IMG/VR virus record: IMGVR_UViG_3300020185_004577
Coordinates: 19,145 to 83,144 of that record
Length of the DNA: 64,000 nucleotides
From: a virus
Reading direction: 5' to 3' (one strand)
Shown here piece by piece: positions 1 through 8,279 of the stretch. How positions within the stretch are numbered: the stretch's first letter is position 1; the number at the start of each line of letters is the position of its first letter. The translations under genes were made by a program, and so were the position numbers. The notes below the pieces were generated by a model that saw nothing but the letters and a program-made list of their open reading frames with translations, searched no databases and was not told the DNA's origin.

Positions 1-361
1 TCCTTTCTCCGTCAAGACCTTTTCTATTACTTTTTGCTATACTTAAATCTTGACATGGTGAACCACCTATTAGCAAATCTACCTTTCCATTACAAATCTC
101 TAGTATTTTTTTGTAATCTAAAGATTTAACGTCTCCCATTTGAATTATTTCAGGATGATTACTCTTAGACACTTTCATTGCATTAACATCAACCTCTGAG
201 GATATATATAAATTCACTTTTACACCCATTTCTTTTAATGCAACCATAGCACAAGAAGCTCCATCAAATAAACTAACTACATTGATTCCACTATCTTCTT
301 TTGATTTAAAACCAATTATTGATATTAATATTTTAAATATTTTATTAAGCTTACTCATCAT
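1..361 (-). CDS. DNMT3-like DNA (cytosine-5) methyltransferase, N-terminal part (cut by window edge)
   Basis: The open frame starts at ATG 361 (or 358) and runs off the left edge, giving 120 residues. It shows the SAM-binding motif I (SLFDGAS, about residues 30-36), an acidic motif II (SE near 55) and the catalytic PCQ loop in GGSPCQDLS, with Cys103 as nucleophile. These define a C5 cytosine methyltransferase. The spacing and the wording around PCQ (GGSPCxDLS followed by NRKGL) resemble eukaryotic DNMT3 more than Dcm or HhaI; phage members of this type are known. It follows the NAD gene upstream by 8 bases and is probably cotranscribed with the NAD genes. The likely role is self-methylation against host restriction, which is inference. 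The target-recognition region lies outside the window. Confidence 0.85.
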   Translation of the reverse strand, partial: MMSKLNKIFKILISIIGFKSKEDSGINVVSLFDGASCAMVALKEMGVKVNLYISSEVDVNAMKVSKSNHPEIIQMGDVKSLDYKKILEICNGKVDLLIGGSPCQDLSIAKSNRKGLDGER

Positions 362-380
362 TTATTTATTTATTTATTTA
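361..380. repeat. (TTTA)5 tetranucleotide repeat at a gene junction
   Basis: Five perfect TTTA units sit between the stop of the NMNAT fusion gene (370-372 lies inside the repeat) and the methyltransferase start at 361/358. On the coding strand this reads as TAAA units directly before ATG. A change in unit number would alter only the spacing, because every frame meets a TAA inside the repeat. Confidence 0.8.
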
Positions 381-1434
381 AATTTATTTTTTTTTTTGTT
401 TTGTAAAACTGTTTTTGCTCTAACAAATGTAAACATTCTTCTGGGACTATGTACTTCAGTTTGTCAATCCCATTTTCCTCTCTTAAAATTTGCCTTACCT
501 TAGAAGAGGATATATTTGTCTCTAGCAATCCTTCTATCTTTTTTATATTTTTGTTGATAGACTCAAATCTAACAACTTTATTTATATCATTCATATGAGC
601 ACCACCTCTTTCATAGTAAAATATAGGAAAATTATCTTCTATGTATTGTGAAGACTTTAAATTACCTATATCATACAAGTAATCTGCGCCCATAATTAAA
701 GAAAATTTGTAATCTTTATATTTTGCACTTATCTTTAGTAGAGATTCAGCAACAGAATTATTTTCATCGTTTTTATAATCCAATTTTGCTAATTTAAAAT
801 AAGGATTATCAAGTATAGCATTTTTCAAAAGTAAAATTCTACTTTTTAAACTTAACAACTCTTCACTCTTGTGATTCAAGTCATATCCTTCGTCAGAAAA
901 TAAAAACCAAACTTCATCAAAGTTATAACTATTGACAACTGTATTTGCAACAATTAAATGAGCATTATGTACTGGGTTAAATGAACCTATAAATAGACCT
1001 ATATTAGATGTTTTTTTGCTATTTTTATTACTTAAGCCCTTTATCATTACTATGTCCCTTTCTAGTTGCTGCAATATTTTAGCCTTTTTTTGCTTTAAAT
1101 CCCTTATGGAATAAGATGCTTTATTTGAAACTAATTTGCTTACTAGAAATTTAGAATTTATATTGTTAAATTTCTCAATATACTTTTTGTTAGACTCATA
1201 TAATTCATCATGCTTTTTAATTGAACTTATTATCGTAGCATGGTCTCTTCCTCCCAAAATGTTTCCAATATCACGCAAGCTAACTTTAAAGTTAGACTTT
1301 ATTATAACTGCAAAAACTCTTCTAGCATCAGCATAATCTGGCTTTCTGCTTTTTGAAATAACATCCTCTTTGGAAAGCCCAGTTTCTTTTGCAATTATGG
1401 AAAATAATAAATTTTTCTCTTTATTTGTAAGCAT
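370..1434 (-). CDS. DnaA domain IV fused to nicotinamide/nicotinate mononucleotide adenylyltransferase
   Basis: The protein has 354 residues and two recognisable parts. Residues about 8-90 match DnaA domain IV, the helix-turn-helix that reads DnaA boxes, including the signature GGRDHAT at 61-67. After a lysine-rich linker, residues 145-350 form a nucleotidyltransferase of the NadD/NadM type: GSFNPVHNAH at 150-159 is the (H/T)xxH ATP-binding motif and SSSKVR near the end is the ISSTxxR-like motif. NMNAT joins NMN or NaMN to AMP from ATP, yielding NAD(+) or its deamido form. It follows the NAMPT-like and PRPP synthetase-like genes, so it would be the last step of a nicotinamide-to-NAD pathway. 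The fusion is unusual. It recalls NadR, in which a DNA-binding repressor domain precedes NMNAT, but the DNA-binding fold here is DnaA-like. Whether the N-terminus regulates transcription or binds an origin is unknown. Confidence 0.87.
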   Translation of the reverse strand: MLTNKEKNLLFSIIAKETGLSKEDVISKSRKPDYADARRVFAVIIKSNFKVSLRDIGNILGGRDHATIISSIKKHDELYESNKKYIEKFNNINSKFLVSKLVSNKASYSIRDLKQKKAKILQQLERDIVMIKGLSNKNSKKTSNIGLFIGSFNPVHNAHLIVANTVVNSYNFDEVWFLFSDEGYDLNHKSEELLSLKSRILLLKNAILDNPYFKLAKLDYKNDENNSVAESLLKISAKYKDYKFSLIMGADYLYDIGNLKSSQYIEDNFPIFYYERGGAHMNDINKVVRFESINKNIKKIEGLLETNISSSKVRQILREENGIDKLKYIVPEECLHLLEQKQFYKTKKKINLNK

Positions 1435-1495
1435 TTATTTTTTGTTAATTGAGCTCCATACATAATGGTTTTCTCATTTTTTTATAATTAAACAA

Positions 1496-3007
1496 TTATA
1501 GGGAAACCACAAAAGTAAATGGTTTTTTAGAGTTTTGTTTATTAATTAACTCTCTAATTTCACCAATTGTTGTTGTTTTGTAAAATTTACCATCTTTGTA
1601 GATAGTGCCCAAAAGACCACACCCCTCTTCTTCAACAGTACACTGGTCTTTTAGTTTAATTTTACCTTCAGAATCTTGATAAATATGCAAATAACCTTTA
1701 GCGGATTTTTTTACACCATCATCAGTTATTGGGTCTTTAAAAATATCTCTAGACTCGCCATTAACAACAACGTGAGTGGCTTTAACTGCGCCACCCTGGC
1801 TATCTCTAGTTGCATAGCCCATTGAATATGAGCCAATGCCTAACACAACATTTGTAGACGCAAAACCTTTAGCTTCTAGTCTCACACAAATATCTTCAGC
1901 CCTTTCTAAAGTTATACTGTCTCCGTATATTGCTCCAATATGAGAGTCTAAAACCTTATAACCTTGAGAGTTGATAGTTCCTCCAAAAACATCCCAAAGA
2001 AGCTCAATAACACCTTTTGAAACAGCTTCTTCAACAGAAGTTGTAGCATCGTCTGTATAAAACAAATCAATACCACACAATATGTCAACAGGGTCTCCAG
2101 AATCAGGCCTAATAACTAACTTACCATCCCTATTCAAAATATCATCTTTAAGCTCGGTAATAAACTCGGTACAAACTTTCCACAAATCAAAAGAATCAGA
2201 AACAACTGAAAGTATACCAGTTGGATATTGCTTCATCAACCTTCTAAATGCGTTAATTTCATCTTCTTGTCCATATGCAGTCATTACTGCATGCTCAGAA
2301 GCTGGCACACTGAAGCCTATGTCTTTTGAATTGTAATAATGTTCTGCCGCTTGCAAGCAAGGTATGGTGTCTGTTCCACAAAAAGATGTTAAAAAACCTA
2401 AACCAGAACTAATTGCAGACTCTGGGTGCTGCATTCCTCTAAATGAAAAATCATGACCTTGAAAATCAACAAAAGCTAAATTTTCAGCATCAGTTTTCAT
2501 AGCGTGTTTTACCAATATTTGCTTATAAGCATAAGCCAAGGATGCTGAATGCAATGGTTTCCACAATAAAGAAGAAATCATAGTTTCTAAAAAGTTAGGT
2601 AACCAAAAAAAGTCTTTATGCGTGTTTTTTACAGTGAAAAATGGGACTTTTTCATCTATCACAGTTCCTTCTGGCAAAGACTTTACTTGTATAGGTAAAT
2701 ATCCCAAATCATGTAATGATTCAAAGTGAGAAACATCATAATCTGAGCCCAAGTAAGAAGAGAGAAAATCCTTAGCCTCTCCTACAACCTCACTTTTGGG
2801 TCTATTGAAGAAATTTTCATTATATAATTCTTCTATTTTTTGTATAGTATATTGAACACCAAAAACAACTACTTTTTTAGCCTGTTCAGGCATGTATTTT
2901 ACACTTCTAGGAGTAAAGTTTGAATAGACTTCTGTGGTTCCCTCTGGATACATTCTATGGTGACTAGTCTTGTAACCATCTGTCATTAATAGTGGATTAT
3001 TTTTCAT
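1496..3007 (-). CDS. nadV: Nicotinamide phosphoribosyltransferase (NAMPT/NadV) family
   Basis: This 503-residue protein matches full-length NAMPT, which condenses nicotinamide with PRPP to NMN. Active-site positions known from human NAMPT can be matched in order: TDGYK (Asp10, Tyr12), SFRGM (Arg190), GTDT (Asp213), PASEH (His239) and RPDSGDP (Arg300, Asp302). Length and motif spacing are normal for the family. It starts 11 bases after the stop of the PRPP synthetase-like gene, so the two are coupled, and it precedes the NMNAT fusion. In phages such enzymes belong to NAD+ reconstitution routes that counter NAD-depleting defences. A related family member (Namat of the NARP1 pathway) uses ADP-ribose pyrophosphate instead of PRPP; sequence alone does not settle the substrate, but an NMNAT next door favours ordinary NMN synthesis. 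Confidence 0.9.
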   Translation of the reverse strand: MKNNPLLMTDGYKTSHHRMYPEGTTEVYSNFTPRSVKYMPEQAKKVVVFGVQYTIQKIEELYNENFFNRPKSEVVGEAKDFLSSYLGSDYDVSHFESLHDLGYLPIQVKSLPEGTVIDEKVPFFTVKNTHKDFFWLPNFLETMISSLLWKPLHSASLAYAYKQILVKHAMKTDAENLAFVDFQGHDFSFRGMQHPESAISSGLGFLTSFCGTDTIPCLQAAEHYYNSKDIGFSVPASEHAVMTAYGQEDEINAFRRLMKQYPTGILSVVSDSFDLWKVCTEFITELKDDILNRDGKLVIRPDSGDPVDILCGIDLFYTDDATTSVEEAVSKGVIELLWDVFGGTINSQGYKVLDSHIGAIYGDSITLERAEDICVRLEAKGFASTNVVLGIGSYSMGYATRDSQGGAVKATHVVVNGESRDIFKDPITDDGVKKSAKGYLHIYQDSEGKIKLKDQCTVEEEGCGLLGTIYKDGKFYKTTTIGEIRELINKQNSKKPFTFVVSL

Positions 3008-3018
3008 TTTTATAGATT

Positions 3019-3933
3019 TTAATTATTATTATTTTTTATCTTAGGTAAATTGCCTTTTCCAATTATGAATATATCATATTGATTTAATTGATTATGCAAT
3101 GGAAACTGATTAACACTATTTGTTGTATATATTTCATCTATGTGTTCAAAAATTGTATCAAGCCCTTTAGAGAATATTCCATGCGTGATAACTAAAGCTA
3201 TTTTTGAGTTTTTGCCATAATCTCTTCTGATAACTTTAGCTAATTCTATAAAAGTTCTACCTCCATCACATATATCGTCCACTATTACAAATGTTTTATT
3301 TTCTGCATTATCAACCTCGCCACTAATTGATGTGTGAGTGATGTTGCCTTTTAGGTCTCTATTTTTAGAGCCTATTATCATATTCTTAATGTCAAATTTT
3401 TGTTGTATTTTGAAAACCTTTTTAAGCGCTCCAGCATCAGGCGATACTAATACTATTCCATCTTTAGCATTGTCAATATTTCTTAAAGCTTGATTAAATA
3501 AATATTGATTATCTCTAGATTCAAAGTTATTTATACAAGCCTCCAAAACATCTGAATGTGGGTCTAAGACTGTAACTTTTTCAAAGTTTTGTGAATTAAG
3601 TATTGGTGCTATAACTGTTTTAATATAATTGATTCCACCCTCTTCAAACTTTCTATCACTTCTACCACCAATACAATAAGGTATATATAATCTAACTTTT
3701 TTTACGCCAATTTCTTTTAAACACTGATTGGCACACACAATTAACTCTAAGTCCTTAAAACTGTTTAGTCTTGATTTAATTGTAATACCTTGGCTGTTGT
3801 TTTTTAGAGAATCAAAAGTAGAATATCCTTTCTCAACAATTTTAAGAGTTTGTTGTCCGTCTGGGAATTTTGAAATCTCATATCCACAAGAAAGTTGGTC
3901 ATTTGAGTCTACTAAGTTTAATGTTTCAGCCAT
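3019..3933 (-). CDS. prs: Ribose-phosphate pyrophosphokinase (PRPP synthetase) family
   Basis: This 304-residue protein has the two-domain phosphoribosyltransferase layout of PRPP synthetase. FPDG (23-26) opens the first domain, PYCIGGRSDR (85-94) corresponds to the ATP-contacting PYxxxxRQDR segment, DPHSD (124-128) replaces the usual DLHAxQ, SPDAG (164-168) is the second-domain loop, and DDICDGGRT (219-227) is the ribose-5-phosphate/PRPP loop (usually DDxxDTGGT). The deviations suggest a divergent phage branch. One such branch, Adps of NARP1, pyrophosphorylates ADP-ribose; that alternative cannot be excluded. It is first in the NAD operon, with a host-type promoter about 17 bases before its ATG, and would supply the co-substrate for the NAMPT-like enzyme. 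Confidence 0.85.
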   Translation of the reverse strand: MAETLNLVDSNDQLSCGYEISKFPDGQQTLKIVEKGYSTFDSLKNNSQGITIKSRLNSFKDLELIVCANQCLKEIGVKKVRLYIPYCIGGRSDRKFEEGGINYIKTVIAPILNSQNFEKVTVLDPHSDVLEACINNFESRDNQYLFNQALRNIDNAKDGIVLVSPDAGALKKVFKIQQKFDIKNMIIGSKNRDLKGNITHTSISGEVDNAENKTFVIVDDICDGGRTFIELAKVIRRDYGKNSKIALVITHGIFSKGLDTIFEHIDEIYTTNSVNQFPLHNQLNQYDIFIIGKGNLPKIKNNNN

Positions 3934-3949
3934 AATTGTTTTATATACT

Positions 3950-3981
3950 CAAATTTAAAGATAAATTAAAAGAATAGCAAA
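3950..3981 (-). promoter_or_regulatory. Bacteroidota-type promoter for the NAD operon
   Basis: On the minus strand TTTG (3981-3978) is followed after 20 bases by TAAATTTG (3957-3950), fitting the TTG/TAnnTTTG consensus of Bacteroidota housekeeping promoters. Transcription would start about 10 bases before the prs ATG at 3933. Confidence 0.5.
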
Positions 3982-4056
3982 TATGAATTCGCTATTTTCT
4001 TTGTTTTTATAGTAACGAAAAAATATTAAAAAAATTACAACAAGCTATTTATTTAT

Positions 4057-4419
4057 ATGGAATTAAATTATTTATATCATTACAAAGCAAAAGTCATAGA
4101 TGTTTATGATGGAGACACTGTTAGACTTGAAGTTCAACTTGGTTTCGGACTTACATGGAGAGGTGTGGATAACAAAGGGTTGAAAATTAGGCTATTTGGA
4201 ATAGACACTCCAGAAGTTAGAGGTAAAGAAAGGCCAGAAGGACTTATTTCTAGAGATAGATTAAGAGAGCAAATACTAGGAAAACACATAACCCTTAAAA
4301 CAATAAGAGATAAAACTGGTAAATATGGTAGATATTTAGGAGTCCTAATAAAAGAAGATGGAACCAATATGAACGAATGGCTAATTTCTGAAGGTTTGGC
4401 AGAAAGAAGAGAGTATTAA
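4057..4419 (+). CDS. Staphylococcal-nuclease-like (thermonuclease) protein
   Basis: This 120-residue protein is essentially one SNase domain. DGDT (18-21) supplies the calcium-site aspartates, IRLFGIDTPE (44-53) carries the catalytic arginine (Arg45), Asp50 and Glu53, and GRYLG supplies the second arginine (Arg92). No signal peptide is visible, so it is probably intracellular and may degrade host or unprotected DNA or RNA, which is inference. It is one of only four plus-strand genes in the window. It is transcribed away from the NAD operon and overlaps the helicase gene tail-to-tail by 4 bases (shared TTAA). A TATTTATTTATA stretch ends at its ATG and may be a start signal. Confidence 0.9.
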   Translation: MELNYLYHYKAKVIDVYDGDTVRLEVQLGFGLTWRGVDNKGLKIRLFGIDTPEVRGKERPEGLISRDRLREQILGKHITLKTIRDKTGKYGRYLGVLIKEDGTNMNEWLISEGLAERREY

Positions 4420-5879
4420 ATCTGTAGCAACATATAGTACAGCTTTTTCTTAGGTCTTGACACTGCTACATAATGAACATTTTTTTCTTCTTGATACCCA
4501 TCCATACCAGGATAAAAAGTGTAATACTCTTTTTTATCATCTGGTATCTCTATGCCATTTCTTTTTATTAAAGATTCTGGTATTGAATTAACTACAACAC
4601 AAGTATGAAACTCTTTACCTTTGGACTTATGTATTGTGGTTACAAAGTTTTTGTTTTTTTTGTTTTCTTCTATAAAATTAATCAAATCCATAACACCCCC
4701 AGAAAAATTTTCTAAAACATAGTCTAATCGCTTACGTATTAATGGGTTTATATTTCCATTTTTTATGTCTTCAACATCTTTCTCTTTTAGGTAATTAAAG
4801 TATTTTAAAGGAACTTTTCTACTGAGTAGATTGAACTCTATTAATTTAACTATAAAATTAGTCCTTGCTAGAATTACAACCTCATCTTCATTGTTAATTA
4901 ATTCAACTAACCTATCGAAGTCTATGAATTTTTCATTTATTTCACCATCAAAAGTGTGAAAAGATTTTGCGTCTAAACTTGAAAATTCATTAGAATTTGC
5001 AATTATTTGTTTAGCGCTTCTAAAATTAGTAGTCAAACTCATTTTTTCAACCTTTCTCCTTTTTTCTAAAATGTCTTCAATAGCCATACAGTTGCTGCCG
5101 CTATATCCATATATAGATTGGTTTAAGTCGCCAACCAGATAATACTTTTTAGCATTTAACTTCATGAGTATATCCATTTGAATAGTGCTAGTGTCTTGAT
5201 ATTCATCCAGAAAAAGGTAGTCATATTTGTCTTTAAACATTTTCAACCACTTGTTTTCTTTTAGTAAGTTTCTTACATCTAGCAATATATCAGAAAAGTC
5301 TCTTTTTCTTTTTTCTCTTAAGTACTTTGAATACTGAATGTAATAATCTGGTATCCTAACTTTTATTCCATCTGCTGTTTGTAATTTATATGATGAGATT
5401 TGAGAATCTAAAAAATCAGCATCATCATAGAGGTTTGAAATAATTTTATCAAATTTCAAACTCTCTTTTTGAGACGATTTGTAACTGGGTTTATTTGTAT
5501 CTTTATACCAATCTATAAATTCATAAAAATTAGTAACCTTCTTAAACTTGCCCATTCTATGTAGCATCCAAAAACAAAATGAATGTATTGTAGTTATTTT
5601 TATATCTTTGTTGTTTACCCTCTCTTTTAACTCATCTACCGCAGCATTTGTAAAACTAAAAAATATAATCCTTTTAGGGTCTACTCCTTTTTTTAAAAGA
5701 AATTTCAACCTCTGAACACAACAGAAAGACTTACCACTTCCAGCAGTAGAGGAAACTATAACAGACTTTTTACCTTCATATAGAACAAATTGTTTTTGCT
5801 CTTCTGTTAAGCTAGATAAAATATCGTTATCTTCTTTTTCTTGAAAAGCGTCTAATTGTAATTTTGAAACCTTACTCAT
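4416..5879 (-). CDS. UvrD/Rep-family superfamily 1A DNA helicase
   Basis: The protein has 487 residues. Walker A STAGSGKS is at 44-51, a TTIHSFC segment follows, FLDEYQDT is the Walker B/Q-D motif near residue 228, GDLNQSIYG is motif III, TTNFRS motif IV, TIHKSKGKEF motif V and HYVAVSRPKKKL motif VI. These are the UvrD-type 3'-5' helicase motifs in normal order. At 487 residues it is shorter than UvrD or Rep (about 670-720), so the insertions of the 1B/2B subdomains must be small. It sits at the end of a minus-strand run with the DnaQ-like exonuclease and overlaps the upstream unknown gene by 8 bases. A role in phage DNA replication or repair is likely. Confidence 0.88.
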   Translation of the reverse strand: MSKVSKLQLDAFQEKEDNDILSSLTEEQKQFVLYEGKKSVIVSSTAGSGKSFCCVQRLKFLLKKGVDPKRIIFFSFTNAAVDELKERVNNKDIKITTIHSFCFWMLHRMGKFKKVTNFYEFIDWYKDTNKPSYKSSQKESLKFDKIISNLYDDADFLDSQISSYKLQTADGIKVRIPDYYIQYSKYLREKRKRDFSDILLDVRNLLKENKWLKMFKDKYDYLFLDEYQDTSTIQMDILMKLNAKKYYLVGDLNQSIYGYSGSNCMAIEDILEKRRKVEKMSLTTNFRSAKQIIANSNEFSSLDAKSFHTFDGEINEKFIDFDRLVELINNEDEVVILARTNFIVKLIEFNLLSRKVPLKYFNYLKEKDVEDIKNGNINPLIRKRLDYVLENFSGGVMDLINFIEENKKNKNFVTTIHKSKGKEFHTCVVVNSIPESLIKRNGIEIPDDKKEYYTFYPGMDGYQEEKNVHYVAVSRPKKKLYYMLLQI

Positions 5880-6348
5880 TCCTAACGTTAATTATACCAC
5901 CTTTTTTATTTTTTTTACACCACAAAAGTAAAAAATCATCTGACAAACCTCTCATATTATTTTTCTCCAAAATTAAACCTCTGCCTTTTTTGAATATACA
6001 TTTACCTGTAAGGTTAATGTCTAAAAACCCCCTTAATTTTCCAACGGGGTACAATTCAACACCACCAACATTATTAGAACCGAACATCTTTGTGGACTCA
6101 TTAAAATGAAACTGATTTCCTAAAATTTCACAAATGAACATACTACTTGATATGGCTGAAACATCAGGTCTGAAATCTGTGTCAGACGATATTCTAAAAT
6201 AAAGTCTATTAATAGTTGTCATAAAAGTTCTATTCCATTCCAATCTACTAGCATAAGGAGTTATGTTTCTAGGTTGTGCAAAGTCATAAGAATACCAATT
6301 TTCTTCAAATAAAACTTTACAAATATTATTATTGTAGCTTGGGCTCAT
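5872..6348 (-). CDS. Hypothetical protein between exonuclease and helicase genes
   Basis: This 158-residue protein belongs to no family I recognise. It has no transmembrane segment or signal peptide. The N-terminal half contains many aromatic residues and the C-terminal third is basic and ends with a KKNKKGG stretch. Its start overlaps the exonuclease stop by 20 bases and its end overlaps the helicase start by 8 bases, so all three are translationally linked, suggesting a DNA-metabolism role. Confidence 0.75.
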   Translation of the reverse strand: MSPSYNNNICKVLFEENWYSYDFAQPRNITPYASRLEWNRTFMTTINRLYFRISSDTDFRPDVSAISSSMFICEILGNQFHFNESTKMFGSNNVGGVELYPVGKLRGFLDINLTGKCIFKKGRGLILEKNNMRGLSDDFLLLWCKKNKKGGIINVRNE

Positions 6349-7162
6349 TTTGTGTTGCTCTACTTTTCTCCATTATTTTTTCTAAAACTTTTTTTGTGTC
6401 AGTTGAAAAGTCTGACTTCATAAACCAAGTGTAATATCCTGGGTTGTGTTTTAAAACATCAGATACCGATTGGTCTTGGTATTTTCCAAAATTAAATACA
6501 GGAACATCGTTGTCGTTTAAAACAATCCTTCCAGAGTAATCTAACTGCCCTTTGAAGTTTGTAAAATCATGTAGTTTAGACATATCATTTACAATAGGTC
6601 TTTCCTCTATAGTTCCATCAGAATCTTCGTAATTAGAATCTTTGTAGTAATCCAATTGGCTTTCTAATATTTCAGCAGTAGCCCTAATATCATTCATAGC
6701 ATCATGAGCACCTTCTAAATTTTTATTACAATAAAACTTATATGCCGCCTTCAGATTTCTAGGTTCCATTTTTTGAAATATCTTCCACACGTCAATAGAG
6801 CGTCTATCATTCATGTCAAAATCAGAACCAACTCTATAGAACTCCTCTATCAACAAAGGTACATCAAATCTATTACTGTTAAAACCACACAAATCCGCAT
6901 CACCTATAAATGCTTTTATACCTTTCGATATTTGCTTAAAAGTTGGTGCATCTTTAACCATCTCATTTGTTATTCCATGAACAGCAGTAGCTTCTTCAGG
7001 GATGGGTATCATCGGATTTACCAGTCTATTTTTTTCTTCCTTTTCTCTTCCATCAGCGTAGTATTTAACAATTCCTATCTGAACTATTCTATCATTCGAA
7101 ACACTAACACCTGTTGTTTCTAAATCAAAAAATACTAAATCTTTATTTAATTTTAAATTCAT
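6329..7162 (-). CDS. DnaQ-like 3'-5' exonuclease with C-terminal DUF3820-like domain
   Basis: Residues 8-170 are a DEDDh exonuclease domain: DLETTG gives Asp13 and Glu15, NSNRFD gives Asp100 in the ExoII motif, and AHDAMND gives His153 and Asp158 in ExoIII. The C-terminal portion contains an FGKYQDQSV...YYTWF pattern like the small DUF3820/QSregVF-type domain often attached to DnaQ proteins in Bacteroidota. The enzyme would remove 3' ends of DNA or RNA. Because the phage DnaE already carries its own exonuclease, this copy is more likely a repair or nucleic-acid degradation enzyme. It is followed by the unknown 158-residue gene and the UvrD-like helicase. Confidence 0.88.
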   Translation of the reverse strand: MNLKLNKDLVFFDLETTGVSVSNDRIVQIGIVKYYADGREKEEKNRLVNPMIPIPEEATAVHGITNEMVKDAPTFKQISKGIKAFIGDADLCGFNSNRFDVPLLIEEFYRVGSDFDMNDRRSIDVWKIFQKMEPRNLKAAYKFYCNKNLEGAHDAMNDIRATAEILESQLDYYKDSNYEDSDGTIEERPIVNDMSKLHDFTNFKGQLDYSGRIVLNDNDVPVFNFGKYQDQSVSDVLKHNPGYYTWFMKSDFSTDTKKVLEKIMEKSRATQNEPKLQ

Positions 7163-7166
7163 AAGT

Positions 7167-7355
7167 TTATATTTTTTTTAAATTATCTTTATTGGCCCAA
7201 AATACTCTTTTAACTTTAACGTTGGACTCGTGTACTGTCTCTAATTTAATCATATTATGCGACAAATCTTGTTCTAACTCTCTTAAAATCACATTTTTAG
7301 ATATTGAATTTCCGTCTTCAAAAAAAATTTCTTTTTTTAATTTATATTTTGACAT
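7167..7355 (-). CDS. Small hypothetical protein downstream of the sigma factor
   Basis: This 62-residue lysine-rich protein starts 4 bases after the sigma factor stop and ends 4 bases before the exonuclease start, so it is part of the same transcript. No family is recognised. Such a small partner gene could modulate the sigma factor, but nothing in the sequence shows this. Confidence 0.65.
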   Translation of the reverse strand: MSKYKLKKEIFFEDGNSISKNVILRELEQDLSHNMIKLETVHESNVKVKRVFWANKDNLKKI

Positions 7356-7359
7356 AATT

Positions 7360-8226
7360 TTAACTCAAATGTTGCTTTAATATATTACTTCTACTCCTAT
7401 GTCTCAAAACCTTTATGGCAGAATCTTTTATTTGACGAACTCTCTCTCTTGTTAATCCAAAATATTCACCCACTTCTTCGAGTGTCATCTTTGGATATCC
7501 CATTATTCCGTAATACATACAAACAACCTCTCTCTGTCTAGGCTGTATTGTTTTAAGTGTTGAAGATAAATCTTGATGTAAAGAGTCTGAGGCCACACTT
7601 ATATCCACATCATTCATCTCTCCTTCTGAAATTTTATCATACAAACTATAACCTTCATCATCAGTTGACAGAGGAGCGTCTAAAGATGCTTGAGGCTGCG
7701 AGGAACGTAATAATCTAGATATTTTCACTACATCCTCTTGCATTATTTCAGCTATCTCTTCCTCTGTAGGCTCTCTTTGATTTCTTTGTTCAAAATCTCT
7801 AGACTCTTGCTTTAACTTATAATAAGTACTGATTTGATTTGTAGGAAGCCTAACCATTCTAGAATTATTTGCCAAAGCTTCTAGTATAGATTGTCTAATC
7901 CACCATACAGCATATGATATAAATTTAAAACCCCTTGTTTGGTCAAATCTTTCGGCAGCCTTTATTAAGCCATAATTACCTTCATTTACTAAATCTTCAA
8001 AATTTATACCCTTACCCTGATATTGTTTTGCAACACTTATAACAAATCTTAAATTGCCAGTAATTAACTTTTCTCTAGACCTTATATTACCTGCTTGTGA
8101 CTCGATGGCTAACTTATGCTCTTCTTCTTCTGTTAGTTGTTTGATTTTATTTATTTCATTTAAATATGACTTTATGGAATCAGAATCTCTATTCGTTATT
8201 TTATTAGTTATTTTCAGTTGCCTCAT
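7360..8226 (-). CDS. RpoD-like sigma-70 factor (first copy)
   Basis: This 288-residue protein opens with MRQLKI like Bacteroidota RpoD, which also lacks region 1.1. Region 2 (about 52-122) contains FVISVAKQY, DLVNEGNYGLIKAAERFD and GFKFISYAVWWIRQ, the promoter-melting and -10-reading helices. Region 3 spans about 123-185. Region 4 ends with the helix-turn-helix MTLEEVGEYFGLTRERVRQI (about 248-267). All regions are complete, so it should bind core RNA polymerase and read both promoter elements. It has a good host-type promoter just upstream. Phages usually carry short divergent sigma factors; a full housekeeping-type copy, paired with a second one next door, is unusual. It may redirect the host polymerase to phage middle or late promoters. 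Confidence 0.93.
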   Translation of the reverse strand: MRQLKITNKITNRDSDSIKSYLNEINKIKQLTEEEEHKLAIESQAGNIRSREKLITGNLRFVISVAKQYQGKGINFEDLVNEGNYGLIKAAERFDQTRGFKFISYAVWWIRQSILEALANNSRMVRLPTNQISTYYKLKQESRDFEQRNQREPTEEEIAEIMQEDVVKISRLLRSSQPQASLDAPLSTDDEGYSLYDKISEGEMNDVDISVASDSLHQDLSSTLKTIQPRQREVVCMYYGIMGYPKMTLEEVGEYFGLTRERVRQIKDSAIKVLRHRSRSNILKQHLS

Positions 8227-8279
8227 TTTAAAATTTTATTTAATTAAATTAGTTCCATTGTTAGATTTTTACGATTAAA

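Noticed and set aside
361-380. (TTTA)5 as a phase-variation switch for the methyltransferase
   Set aside because: The repeat lies outside both coding sequences except for the stop of the upstream gene, and every frame through it meets TAA, so slippage changes only spacing. A weak effect on translation is possible.
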